Shown here: positions 24,759-33,461 of the stretch, piece by piece
How positions within the stretch are numbered: position 1 is the first letter of the stretch
Layout: each line of letters starts with the position of its first letter
Source of the DNA: Pseudomonas nunensis
GTDB taxonomy: Bacteria > Pseudomonadota > Gammaproteobacteria > Pseudomonadales > Pseudomonadaceae
Reading direction: 5' to 3'
DNA: 64,000 bases
Assembly (NCBI RefSeq): GCF_024296925.1
Contig: NZ_CP101125.1
Location: 2,048,501-2,112,500 of the forward strand
Made by a program: the position numbers and the translations under genes
The notes under the pieces: generated by a model
What the model was told of the DNA's origin: nothing
Databases searched by the model: none
What the model saw: the letters and a program-made list of their open reading frames with translations, nothing else

Positions 24759-27482
24759 ATGAGCCAGACCGTAACCCCAGGGCAACTGCAACAGTGGCTG
24801 TTCGACGGGCAGGAAATTGCCCTGTTCGACGTGCGTGAGCATGGCCAATATGGCGAAGCCCATCTGTTTTTCGGCGTGAACCTGCCCTATAGCCGCCTGG
24901 AGCTGGAGGCCCGGCGTTTGGCGCCGAATCCTCAAGTACGGCTGGTGATTTACGACCAGGACGGTGGCGACGTTGCGGCACGTGCCGCCCGAAGTTTGCA
25001 GGCGCTGGGCTATGGCCGCGTGCATATTCTGGAGGGTGGTGCCGAGGGCTGGCAGGCCGCCGGTTTCCAGCTGTTTGCCGGTGTGCATGTGCCGTCCAAG
25101 GCGTTTGGCGAGTTGGTGGAGGAGGCCAGTCATACGCCTCACATCACCGCCACGCAGTTGGCCGAATGGCAGGCGCGGGGCGAGCCGTTGGTGGTGCTCG
25201 ACGGTCGGCCGTTCGATGAATACCGCAAGATGACCATTCCCGGTTCGGTGTGCTGCCCGAATGGTGAGTTGGGCTATCGCGTCCACGATCTGGTGCCAGA
25301 CGAGAGCACGCCAATCGTGGTCAATTGCGCCGGTCGGACCCGCAGCATTATCGGCGCACAAACGCTGATCAACCTAGGCGTGAAGAATCCGGTTTACGCC
25401 TTGGAAAACGGCACGCAGGGCTGGTATCTGGAAGATTTTCAGCTGGAGCATGGCAGCACGCGGCATTACGCCGATGAGGTGTCATCCGCAGCCATGCCAG
25501 GTCAACGCCTGGCTGCTGCGCAACTGGCGGACAAGGCTGGGGTGAAAACCGTCGGGGCCGCGCAGGTTGAACAGTGGGCCAAGGAGAGTGGTCGCAGCCT
25601 GTTTTTGTGCGACGTGCGCACCGCTGAGGAATTCGCCGCTGGCACGCTGCCGGGCGCGCAACACACGCCGGGCGGGCAGTTGATTCAATCCACCGACTTG
25701 TACGTTGGTGTGCGCAAGGCGCGGTTGGTGCTGATCGACAGCGATGGCGTGCGCGCACCGATTGTCGCCAGTTGGCTGCGGCAATTGGGGCATGAGGCGT
25801 ATGTGCTTGAGGGCGGTGTGGGCAGTTCCCTGGCGTTGCCGGCGCTTGAAGCCGGTGCGCCTGAAGCGTTGCCAACCATCACGACGCAAGCGCTGGCCGA
25901 CGCGTTGAAAGATGACGCAGTCGCGTTGATCGATCTGCGCCCGAGCATGGTGTATCGCAAAGGTCATATCGCCGGGGCGCGTTGGTCGATCCGTTCGTTG
26001 CTGGCGGCCGAGGTCGCCGGTGAGCAACGGCCATTGGTGCTGCTGGCCGACGATCCACGGTTGGCGGCGTTCGCGGCGCTGGAGTTGCCCGAGCATCAGC
26101 GCCAGCAAACCCGGTTCGCCGGGAATGTGGCGGGGCTTGAACTGCAAGAGACACCCAACACGCCGCCCGACGCGCAATGCATCGATTTCCTGTTTTTCAC
26201 CCATGACCGCCACTCCGGCAACAAGGACGCGGCGCGCCAGTACCTGGCCTGGGAAATCGGTTTGCTGGCGCAGATGAGCGAACAGGAAATCGCCAGTCTC
26301 AAGCCGCTGCGTGAGCAAACGCCTCGGGTTCGCACTCAACTGGTTCATTCCGCGCGCACGGAGAAGGGCAATGGCGGTCGTGCCGTCAACGTCCCGGTCA
26401 CACGCTTGAGCACGGTGCTGTTCGACAACCTCGCACAAATGCGCGATGCGCGTTCCCGTCGCGACCACGAGCGTGTCCTGAGTTACGGCGCACGCGGCAA
26501 TCCGACGGCGTTTGCCCTCGAAGACTTGGTCAGCGAATTGGAGGGCGGCTATCGCACGCGCCTGTTCGGCACCGGGCTGGCAGCGGTGGCGCAGACGTTC
26601 CTCGCCTATCTGCGGCCCGGCGATCATGTGCTGATCACCGATGCGGTGTACTCGCCGGTGCGGCGTCTGGCCCGGGAATTTCTTCAGCCGTTTGGTATTG
26701 AAGTCGGCTACTTCGCCCCCGACGGCAGCGATCTGTCCGCGAAGCTGCAAGCCAACACCAAAATGGTTTACACCGAAGTGCCCGGTTCGTTGCTGTACGA
26801 GCTCTGCGACTTGCCGGCCATCGCCGCCCTGTGCAAACCGCGCGGCATCCTGCTGGCGGTGGACAACACCTGGGGCTCGGGCTACCTGTACCGGCCGCTG
26901 ACGTTGGGCGCGGACATCTCGATCATGGCGCTGACCAAATACCTGTGTGGCCACAGCGATGTGGTCATGGGCAGCGTCTGCACCCGGGAAGAGGTGTGGC
27001 AACCTTTGGCAGCGATGGGCGACACCTTCGGCAACGCGGTCAGTCCCGACGACGCTTATCTGGTGCTGCGCGGCGCCCGCACCCTGGCCACACGCCTCGA
27101 CGTGCATGAACGCCAGGCCCTGGAAATCGCCCACTGGCTCCAGGCTCAGCCCCAAGTGAAGCGAGTGTTCCATCCGGCGTTGCCCGATCATCCTGGCCAC
27201 GCCCTGTGGCAGCGTGACTTCAAGGGCAGTAACGGCCTGCTCTCGTTCGAGTTGCGCGACGCTGACGAAGCTTATCTCGAGCGCTTCATCGATGCGCTGC
27301 AACTGTTCGGGCTGGGCGCTTCCTGGGGCGGCTACGAAAGCCTGGTCACCGTCGCCGAACTCAAGGAACGCGAAAGCGCCGAAGATCGAGCACTCAATCC
27401 GGTGCTGCGATTACACATCGGGCTGGAAGATGTCGAGGCGTTGATCGAGGATCTGCAGCGGGGATTCGCTGCGACAACGTGA
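24759..27482 (+). CDS. Four-rhodanese / cystathionine beta-lyase fusion protein
   Basis: A 907-residue fusion. Residues 1 to about 520 hold four rhodanese modules. Module 2 has an intact active loop with Cys190 (VVNCAGRTRSI); modules 1, 3 and 4 have Asp66 (VIYDQDGG), Asp327 (VLIDSDGV) and Ala430-Asp431 (LLADDPR) where the cysteine should be. Residues about 522-907 are a complete trans-sulfuration PLP lyase (TRLSTVLFDNLAQM, PLP lysine 727 in MALTKYLCGHSDVVMG, TFGNAVSPDDAYLVLRG), closest in type to cystathionine beta-lyase. Such lyases cleave cystathionine, cystine or S-substituted cysteines; cystine gives cysteine persulfide, which a fused sulfurtransferase could take directly. It is the last gene of the operon. 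Confidence 0.9.
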   Translation: MSQTVTPGQLQQWLFDGQEIALFDVREHGQYGEAHLFFGVNLPYSRLELEARRLAPNPQVRLVIYDQDGGDVAARAARSLQALGYGRVHILEGGAEGWQAAGFQLFAGVHVPSKAFGELVEEASHTPHITATQLAEWQARGEPLVVLDGRPFDEYRKMTIPGSVCCPNGELGYRVHDLVPDESTPIVVNCAGRTRSIIGAQTLINLGVKNPVYALENGTQGWYLEDFQLEHGSTRHYADEVSSAAMPGQRLAAAQLADKAGVKTVGAAQVEQWAKESGRSLFLCDVRTAEEFAAGTLPGAQHTPGGQLIQSTDLYVGVRKARLVLIDSDGVRAPIVASWLRQLGHEAYVLEGGVGSSLALPALEAGAPEALPTITTQALADALKDDAVALIDLRPSMVYRKGHIAGARWSIRSLLAAEVAGEQRPLVLLADDPRLAAFAALELPEHQRQQTRFAGNVAGLELQETPNTPPDAQCIDFLFFTHDRHSGNKDAARQYLAWEIGLLAQMSEQEIASLKPLREQTPRVRTQLVHSARTEKGNGGRAVNVPVTRLSTVLFDNLAQMRDARSRRDHERVLSYGARGNPTAFALEDLVSELEGGYRTRLFGTGLAAVAQTFLAYLRPGDHVLITDAVYSPVRRLAREFLQPFGIEVGYFAPDGSDLSAKLQANTKMVYTEVPGSLLYELCDLPAIAALCKPRGILLAVDNTWGSGYLYRPLTLGADISIMALTKYLCGHSDVVMGSVCTREEVWQPLAAMGDTFGNAVSPDDAYLVLRGARTLATRLDVHERQALEIAHWLQAQPQVKRVFHPALPDHPGHALWQRDFKGSNGLLSFELRDADEAYLERFIDALQLFGLGASWGGYESLVTVAELKERESAEDRALNPVLRLHIGLEDVEALIEDLQRGFAATT

Positions 27483-27523
27483 GGATTGAAACCTCCCTGG
27501 CAGCGAATCGACGGTGAGCGGCC

Positions 27524-27733
27524 TTACCAGAACTTGTCGCGCTTGACCGGACCGGCATTGCGCCGTTCCGGGCCGGCGTGGTTGCCGATGTCCACCAGCC
27601 GGCGTTCTACCAGCACATTCTGCAATGCCTGGCGGGCCACCGGGTCCAGCTGATCTTCGCGCTCCTTGAGTTCCAGCAGGATCGGGCTGGACCAGGTGCG
27701 ATAGGTTTGCTCGGCGATACGAACGGGGGTCAT
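27524..27733 (-). CDS. Small uncharacterised protein (69 aa)
   Basis: MTPVRIAEQTYRTWSSPILL followed by a charged helical middle (ELKEREDQLDPVARQALQNV) and a basic tail ending RDKFW. A clear ribosome site AAGGAGAG precedes ATG 27733, which makes it a real gene in spite of its size. It has no membrane segment or signal. It converges on the end of the sulfur operon and may be unrelated to it. No function recognised. Confidence 0.7.
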   Translation of the reverse strand: MTPVRIAEQTYRTWSSPILLELKEREDQLDPVARQALQNVLVERRLVDIGNHAGPERRNAGPVKRDKFW

Positions 27734-27926
27734 CTATCTCTCCTTGATTAAGCGCCCGCGATGAAGCGGGAGCTGTTCGATGAGGTAGAAACGTTAGTTG
27801 AGGAAACGGGTTGTTGCCAGCCGTGGGGACTGGCGGCTCGTCGTTGAGTAAACACATCTTGAAAAACACTTCTCCACAAGCAGAAAGCCACGTACCTTAC
27901 CGCGCAAAATAATCAGACATTCAGGG

Positions 27927-28934
27927 ATGATGTGCGTGGGGGCTTATCGACTGCTGCTGGCGATGCTGGTGGCGATTTCTCATATGGGCGTGGCGTTTGC
28001 GGGTTTCAATCCTGGCGTCATTGCGGTGGTTTCCTTCCTGCTCATCAGCGGCTTTGTGATGACCTCGTTGATCGAGAGGAACTACAACGCGCCGGAGCAA
28101 TTTCAACGGTTTTACGCTGATCGGGTATTGCGGCTTTATCCGCAGTTTCTGCTCTACTTCGTCAGCTCCTGCGCCGTGATCCACTTCCTGTTGCCCGGTA
28201 CGCCCCAAGCGGCGGCGCTGACCATCAACAACATCGTCACCAGCCTGCCGATTGTGCCGATGGGTTTTTATATGTTCGGCATTACCATTCCCGAGATCCT
28301 GCCGGCGGCCTGGTCGCTGGGGCTCGAAATGTGTTTCTACCTGCTGATTCCGTTCCTGATCGTCTACAAGGTTCGGGGTATCGCGTATGCGCTGTCCGTG
28401 GCGGTATTCATGGTCGCAGCGCTGGGTTACATCAACACCGATGTCTACGGTTACCGACTACTGCCCGGTGTGCTGTTCATCTTCCTTTGCGGCAGCTACC
28501 TGTATCGCATGCGTGCCAGGGCAGGGATGATCGTTGCCGGCACCGCCATCGTCGCGGCCCTGATGTTCCTGGCGATTGTCACGGGACTCATTCCCCGGCG
28601 GCCCTTCAACGCGGAGGTCACTGCCGGTATTGCCTTGGGCGTTCCGGTTGTCTTTGTGCTGAGCAAGCTGAAGTACCATCGGGTGGATGAGTTGTTGGGG
28701 AACATCAGCTACGGTGTGTTCCTCAACCATTTTGTGGTGATGTATGTGCTGCGGGCTTTCTGGCCGGTGGCGTACGACGCATCGATGATCTCGCTGGTCC
28801 TGCTGCTTTCGTTCGCGCTGAGCGGGATTTCGTATTACTTCGTCGAACGGCCAGCCCTGAAGCTGCGTCATGCGCTGCGGGCCGGCGTCAGGAATGGCGC
28901 AGGTCAAGAACCGCGCGGTGAAACCTTCGCTTAA
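27927..28934 (+). CDS. Acyltransferase family 3 membrane protein (OafA-like)
   Basis: Inner-membrane protein of 335 residues with about ten hydrophobic segments. The N-terminus YRLLLAMLVAISHMGVAFAG has the catalytic-type His of acyltransferase 3 proteins, and the Arg of the same pocket is in FYADRVLRLYPQF. Such enzymes put acetyl or other acyl groups on surface sugars. ATG 27927 and the adjacent ATG 27930 are both possible starts. It stands alone between a converging-type region and a LysR gene; the target glycan is unknown. Confidence 0.85.
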   Translation: MMCVGAYRLLLAMLVAISHMGVAFAGFNPGVIAVVSFLLISGFVMTSLIERNYNAPEQFQRFYADRVLRLYPQFLLYFVSSCAVIHFLLPGTPQAAALTINNIVTSLPIVPMGFYMFGITIPEILPAAWSLGLEMCFYLLIPFLIVYKVRGIAYALSVAVFMVAALGYINTDVYGYRLLPGVLFIFLCGSYLYRMRARAGMIVAGTAIVAALMFLAIVTGLIPRRPFNAEVTAGIALGVPVVFVLSKLKYHRVDELLGNISYGVFLNHFVVMYVLRAFWPVAYDASMISLVLLLSFALSGISYYFVERPALKLRHALRAGVRNGAGQEPRGETFA

Positions 28935-28975
28935 GCGACCCAGGGTTGGACATTACTTTTCGGAGATAGCGAAAG

Positions 28976-29869
28976 ATGACGCTGGATAACCTTGCGCTGT
29001 TTTTGATGATCGTCGAAAAGGGTGGCCTGTCTGCCGCCGGCCGCGAGTTGGGGCTGTCGCCGGCGTCGGTGTCCGAGCGCCTGGCGGTGCTGGAAAGTTA
29101 CTACGGCGCGAGCCTGCTGACCCGCACCACTCGTTCGCTCAGCCTGACCGATGAAGGTCGCCTGTTGGCGGACGGTGCCCGCCGCTTGTTGGCCGAGGCC
29201 GATGAACTGGAGACCAGCATCCGTCTGGGCATGCAAAAAATCTCCGGGCTGATCCGCCTCAGTGCGCCGGTCGATCTCGGGCAATCGCGGATTGTGCCGA
29301 TCATTGACCGGTTTCTGGCGGAGCATCCATCCGTGACCATCGACCTCAATCTCACCGATGGATTCGTCGACCTGGTCAGCCAGGGGATCGACTTCGCCGT
29401 GCGTTATGGAACCCTCTCCGACAGTACCTTGCGCGCCAAACCGATTGGCGAGAACCGCCGCGTCATCTGCGCCGCACCACAATACCTTGAACGCAACGGC
29501 ACACCTCGAAACCCGGACGACCTGGCCGACCATGACTGCATCGTCATGCGCTTTGGCAGCAACATTGATCGGGTCTGGACGTTCCGGGTGGCGAACGAGG
29601 CTTATCGCGTGGTGGTCCGGGGCCGCCGAGTGGCGAATGACGGCGGGCTGGTCCGGCAGTGGTGCCTGGACGGCCATGGCCTCTGCAACAAGTCCATATG
29701 GGATGTGCAGGCCGACCTCGCCGCAGGCAGACTCGTGGAAGTGCTGCCTGATTATTCGGCCGGTCAAACCGCGCTGCAGATTGTGTATCCGCCGGTGAGT
29801 GTCCTGCCGCGCCGTGTCCGGGCGTTGATCGACACGATCGCTTTGGAGTTGGCGTTAGGTGATGGCTGA
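28976..29869 (+). CDS. LysR-family regulator
   Basis: 297 residues, helix-turn-helix LALFLMIVEKGGLSAAGREL then GLSPASVSERLAVLESYYGA, effector domain with LSAPVDLGQSRIVPIIDRFL. It belongs to the DsdC/CrgA-like branch that ends in PPVSVLPRRVRALID. Ribosome site CGGAGA before ATG 28976. It lies 96 bases before the aminotransferase operon in the same direction, so it could regulate that operon or the acyltransferase; no divergent partner is present. Confidence 0.9.
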   Translation: MTLDNLALFLMIVEKGGLSAAGRELGLSPASVSERLAVLESYYGASLLTRTTRSLSLTDEGRLLADGARRLLAEADELETSIRLGMQKISGLIRLSAPVDLGQSRIVPIIDRFLAEHPSVTIDLNLTDGFVDLVSQGIDFAVRYGTLSDSTLRAKPIGENRRVICAAPQYLERNGTPRNPDDLADHDCIVMRFGSNIDRVWTFRVANEAYRVVVRGRRVANDGGLVRQWCLDGHGLCNKSIWDVQADLAAGRLVEVLPDYSAGQTALQIVYPPVSVLPRRVRALIDTIALELALGDG

Positions 29870-29965
29870 TTTAGACGTTAAGAATAAATTAGACATAAAT
29901 TCTAAGCACGGGTAGTCTCAAGTCGTTGTCATCGGCCAACCGATCATCGACCTGAGGAAACAAGC

Positions 29966-31093
29966 ATGGCCACACTTCCGGATTTCCGACTGGAAACCTA
30001 CTTCTCAAAGTGGGAGTTTTCCGCGCGTTACCACATGACGGCCTCCGATGCGCAAAGCATGTCCATCAAAAACCTGCTGGCACTGGCGGACAACGCGGAT
30101 CGGGAGGCTTTTGAAACGCTGTCCCTGGGCTACACCCAGACGTTCGGGTCGCCGGAATTGCTGGAGGTGATTGCCTCGACCTACGAACGCCAGACCCCGG
30201 CCGACATTCTGTGTTTCGCCGGTGCGGAGGAGGGGCTGTACGTGGCGATGCACGCGATCCTCGACAAGGGGGATCATGCGATTGTCATTACGCCCAACTA
30301 CCAGTCCTCCGAGACGGTGCCGTTGAGCATTTGCGAAGTGAGCGGAGTCGCCCTCGATCCGGCGCGCAACTGGACGCTGGATATCGATGAAGTCGCGGCG
30401 GCGATTCGTCCCAATACCAAGCTGATCTCCATCAATTTCCCGCATAACCCGACGGGCAAGATCCTTGAGCGCGAGCGTTTCGATGCGTTGGTGAAGCTGT
30501 GCCGCCAGCACGGAATCTACCTGTTCAGCGACGAGGCTTATCGGTTGCTGGGCGTCGGCGCCGAGCAGCTACCGGCGGTGGCAGATGTCTACGAGCGTGG
30601 CCTGTCGCTGGCGGTGATGTCCAAGCCTTATGGGCTGCCGGGCCTGCGCGTCGGCTGGATTGCCTGCCAGGATCGCGACCTGTTGTTACGCATGGAGCGC
30701 ATGAAGCATTACCTGTCGATCTGCAACTCGGGGCCGAGTGAAGTGTTGTCGCGCATCGCCCTGAAAGCCCGGGAACAGATCCTGGCGCGCATTCACACGC
30801 TGATGAGGCACAACCTTGGGCTGCTGGACGAGTTCTTCAAAGAGTTCGAAGAGCGTTTCGAGTGGTATCGCCCCGATGGCGGCTGCATTGCCTATCCGCG
30901 TTATCTGGGGGCCGAAGGGGTCGAGCGTTTCACCACCGATCTGGTCGAGCGCACCGGGGTGCTGTTGCTGCCATCGAGTATCTACAAGTCCGAGCTGGGG
31001 CCGACGCCGACGGATCGCTTTCGCATCGGCTGCGGGCGGGCGCATATCGAGGAAGGCTTGCAGGTGTTCCGTGATTACCTGCGGGGGCAATGA
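29966..31093 (+). CDS. Class I/II PLP aminotransferase
   Basis: 375 residues, AspC/AlaA fold. Visible features: LSLGYTQTFGSPELLEVIAS, CFAGAEEGLYVAMHAILDKG, ISINFPHNPTGKI, and PLP lysine in LAVMSKPYGLPGLRVGWIAC. The Gly-Leu-Pro-Gly-Leu motif after the lysine is as in capreomycidine-synthase-like and related aminotransferases. It is three bases from the ornithine-cyclodeaminase-like gene, so they likely act on one amino acid. The promoter region has AGAAT and ATTCT arms around 29880-29906. Confidence 0.88.
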   Translation: MATLPDFRLETYFSKWEFSARYHMTASDAQSMSIKNLLALADNADREAFETLSLGYTQTFGSPELLEVIASTYERQTPADILCFAGAEEGLYVAMHAILDKGDHAIVITPNYQSSETVPLSICEVSGVALDPARNWTLDIDEVAAAIRPNTKLISINFPHNPTGKILERERFDALVKLCRQHGIYLFSDEAYRLLGVGAEQLPAVADVYERGLSLAVMSKPYGLPGLRVGWIACQDRDLLLRMERMKHYLSICNSGPSEVLSRIALKAREQILARIHTLMRHNLGLLDEFFKEFEERFEWYRPDGGCIAYPRYLGAEGVERFTTDLVERTGVLLLPSSIYKSELGPTPTDRFRIGCGRAHIEEGLQVFRDYLRGQ

Positions 31094-31096
31094 CCC

Positions 31097-32086
31097 ATGA
31101 CCTCGGCAATGTTTCCGATCTACAGCCTGAGCGAGGTGCGCACGGTGTTGCGGCGCAAGGACATGCTCGACGTGGTGCGTGAGGCCATTGTGCGGCATTC
31201 ACTGGGTGAGGTCGTCGCGGCGCCCTCCGGCGAGTTGTTGTTCCAGCAGCCTCCTGGCGACTGCCATATCCGCTTCGGTTATTTCCGTGGCGGCGCGGTT
31301 TTTGTGGTGAAGATTGCGATGGGTTTCTATGAGAACCCGGCCCGTGGGCTGGAAACCAACAACGGCCTGATGCTGGTGTTCGACGCCCAGACCGGCAAGA
31401 TCATCGCCGTGTTGAATGATGAAGGCTGGCTCACCAGTTGGCGCACTGCGGCGGCGGGAGCTCTTGCGGCGAAGGCCGGTGCACCGTCGCAGATTACAGC
31501 TCTGGGGATTCTCGGCAGCGGGCATCAGGCTGAACATCAGGCGCGCTGGGCGTCGGAGATCCTCGGCACCGATCAGGTGGTGATCTGGGGGCGTGATCCG
31601 GCCAAGGCGAGTCGACTGGTCCAGAGTCTTTGTCATCAGGGTTTCAGCGCTCGGACAGCGGCGACCGTGGAAGAGGTGTTCGAACACTGCAATGTGGTGA
31701 TTACCTGCACGCCATCAACCCAGGCGATCGTGCCCGTGTCGGCGGTGAAACGGGGCACTCACATTGTTGCCATGGGCGCTGACAGCCTCGGTAAGCAAGA
31801 ACTCGATCCGCGGATTCTGGGCCTGGCACGGGTGATCATGACCGATGACCGTCAACAGTGTGCGCAGCGCGGCGAGCTGGCCCATGCCATTGCCGCAGGG
31901 CTGGACACTTCCAAGGCTGAGGTTTCATTGGGGCAGGTGCTGGCCGGAAATGGCGCGGGGCGGATCAGCGATGACGATGTGACCGTCGCCGATCTGACGG
32001 GGCTGGCGGCGCAGGACATCGCCATCGCGACCCTGGCCATCGAGTTGATCCAGTCCACGCCGTTGGGCCGGTCTGTCCAAGGCTGA
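31097..32086 (+). CDS. Ornithine cyclodeaminase / mu-crystallin family protein
   Basis: 329 residues with an NAD(P)-binding Rossmann motif LGILGSGHQAEHQARWASEI and the family signature NDEGWLTSWRTAAAGALAAK. The late conserved VTVADLTGLAAQDIAIATLA is also present. The family includes ornithine cyclodeaminase, alanine dehydrogenase, ketimine reductase and DauB of D-arginine use. With an aminotransferase before it and a YheO/DauR-like regulator after it, breakdown of an unusual or D-amino acid is plausible. Confidence 0.88.
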   Translation: MTSAMFPIYSLSEVRTVLRRKDMLDVVREAIVRHSLGEVVAAPSGELLFQQPPGDCHIRFGYFRGGAVFVVKIAMGFYENPARGLETNNGLMLVFDAQTGKIIAVLNDEGWLTSWRTAAAGALAAKAGAPSQITALGILGSGHQAEHQARWASEILGTDQVVIWGRDPAKASRLVQSLCHQGFSARTAATVEEVFEHCNVVITCTPSTQAIVPVSAVKRGTHIVAMGADSLGKQELDPRILGLARVIMTDDRQQCAQRGELAHAIAAGLDTSKAEVSLGQVLAGNGAGRISDDDVTVADLTGLAAQDIAIATLAIELIQSTPLGRSVQG

Positions 32087-32134
32087 GGTGAGCCCGTACA
32101 ATTCCCGTCCATTTCAAGGTTTTCCAGTGCTCCT

Positions 32135-32755
32135 ATGGTCGATATCGCCTTCATGAATGCAACGGCAGACGGCATCGCCGCGTTGCTGTTCCCCGATCTG
32201 GAAGCGGTAGTCCATGACATCCGCAGCGGCCTGATCACGCACATCGCCAACGGTTTTTCCGAGCGCAAAGTCGGCGACCCTTCGTTGATTGCCGACCTGC
32301 CGGAGCTGGACAAGGGCCTGGATGTCATCGGCCCCTATGAAAAGGTCGGGCCCAACGGCCGCATGCTGCGCTCAATCACCATGGCCGCCCGTTCTGACAC
32401 GGGCGAGATCGTCGCGCTGCTGTGCCTGAATTTCGACGTGACGGCGCTGGCGCAAGTGCAGAAGCTGCTGAGTGGTTTCGCTGCGGGCGTGAAGCCGCAA
32501 GCCCGGCCGGAAGCGTTGTTCAGCGCAGACTGGCGGGAAAAACTCAATGAAATCGTCGAGGCCATTTCGGCAGAAAAGTGTGTGCGTCGCAGTGACTTCG
32601 GGCGCGCCGAGATCATGTTGGCGCTGATCGAAGCCCGAGCACACGGCTTGTTGGATGTTCGAAACTTTGTCGACTATTTCGGCGAGTACTTCGAGATCTC
32701 CCGCGCCACGGTCTACAACTATTTGAAAGCCGTCCAGGCCGCATCGCCGGAATGA
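32135..32755 (+). CDS. YheO/DauR-like PAS and helix-turn-helix regulator
   Basis: 206 residues: a YheO-like PAS domain (AALLFPDLEAVVHDIRSGLI ... RMLRSITMAARSDTGEIVAL) and a C-terminal DauR-type helix-turn-helix (YFGEYFEISRATVYNYLKAV). DauR represses the D-arginine catabolic genes dauBA in P. aeruginosa, and dauB is an ornithine-cyclodeaminase-family gene, like the one just upstream here. The start could also be ATG 32153. A strong terminator follows at 32759. Confidence 0.85.
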   Translation: MVDIAFMNATADGIAALLFPDLEAVVHDIRSGLITHIANGFSERKVGDPSLIADLPELDKGLDVIGPYEKVGPNGRMLRSITMAARSDTGEIVALLCLNFDVTALAQVQKLLSGFAAGVKPQARPEALFSADWREKLNEIVEAISAEKCVRRSDFGRAEIMLALIEARAHGLLDVRNFVDYFGEYFEISRATVYNYLKAVQAASPE

Positions 32756-32758
32756 AGC

Positions 32759-32784
32759 AAGAGGCATCGAGTGATGCCTCTTTT
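32759..32784 (+). terminator. Rho-independent terminator
   Basis: AAGAGGCATC (32759-32768), loop GAGT, GATGCCTCTT (32773-32782) and further T residues: a perfect 10-base stem directly after the regulator gene. The A-rich left flank lets it work on the minus strand too, where the small gene at 32801-32998 ends. Confidence 0.9.
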
Positions 32785-32800
32785 CATGTGCGTTACCGGG

Positions 32801-32998
32801 TCAGGCGCAGGCCTGGCCGAGGTGATTGTCCACTGCGCCAACGATGAGGTGCACCGGAATGTGCTGTTGCGTCTCAACGGACGTGACTTCGAAACTGCCT
32901 ACGATATGAAGGTGTCGCTCGCTCAGCCCGGTCGACTCTTCTTCCTTTGCCTTAGCCATTCTCGCGTGGTTCATTGCGATTTCATTGAGAGTTGACAC
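32801..32998 (-). CDS. Small uncharacterised protein (65 aa), GTG start
   Basis: GTG 32998 has an excellent ribosome site (CGGAGAAGTAAC immediately before it). The protein reads VSTLNEIAMNHARMAKAKEE, then ESTGLSERHLHIVGSFEVTS, and ends NHLGQACA. It looks cytoplasmic: an N-terminal helix and a likely beta-rich remainder. The longer frame to 33169 runs through sequence that does not look coding. Function unknown; it ends at the shared terminator 32759-32784. Confidence 0.6.
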   Translation of the reverse strand: MSTLNEIAMNHARMAKAKEEESTGLSERHLHIVGSFEVTSVETQQHIPVHLIVGAVDNHLGQACA

Positions 32999-33275
32999 GT
33001 TACTTCTCCGGGGGGACTGACCAAGGTATTGATTGGGTGGCTGCCGCGTCAGAATTACGTCGTTCCGGGGCCGCCAAGACCGGCTTTTGCAAAGCCCAAG
33101 CCAAGATTTGGTCGCTTGCCTTTGCAGGTTTTTGCAGGCGACGAACGGCTTGTCGCGCGGGTTTTTCAAGGCGCACCGACCGTCAGACTGCTTGAATTAT
33201 CGGCGCTGGCCGGACTCCATGATTCGAGAGGCAATGGTTTCTCGATGGCGGTGTACTCCGCACTGAGGTTAGGCA

Positions 33276-33461
33276 ATGACATCATTTGAAGACTTCAGGA
33301 CCCAATCGCAGGCGCTTCTGATAGAGCTGGATGCCGCCACGATGGGAATGATGACGTTGGTAACAGCTAAATGTGTTTCCGGGCCGGAATGGGACGCGGC
33401 CACGCAAAGGCATCACGATGCCTATGAACGCTGGAATGCTTTCCTGAATATCCCTGGCTAG
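33276..33461 (+). CDS. Small uncharacterised protein (61 aa), possibly shortened
   Basis: MTSFEDFRTQSQALLIELDA followed by ATQRHHDAYERWNAFLNIPG; ATG 33276 follows GAGGTTAGGCA. It is helical and charged and resembles short Pseudomonas proteins of unknown role. Just past its stop, the +1 frame stays open and reads RATHEDRQNLLIERAKMLAD to TGA near 33567, which looks protein-like. A frameshift may have cut off the original C-terminus, or a second tiny frame may follow. The 276 bases before it (33000-33275) hold no gene I can support. Confidence 0.5.
   Translation: MTSFEDFRTQSQALLIELDAATMGMMTLVTAKCVSGPEWDAATQRHHDAYERWNAFLNIPG

Noticed and set aside
32771..32995. Plus-strand frame of 74 codons after the YheO-like regulator
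   Set aside because: It begins inside the terminator hairpin and lies opposite a better-supported minus-strand gene.
33000..33275. Overlapping frames on both strands between the two small genes
   Set aside because: None has a ribosome site or convincing composition; the minus-strand gene clearly starts at GTG 32998 and the plus-strand gene at ATG 33276.
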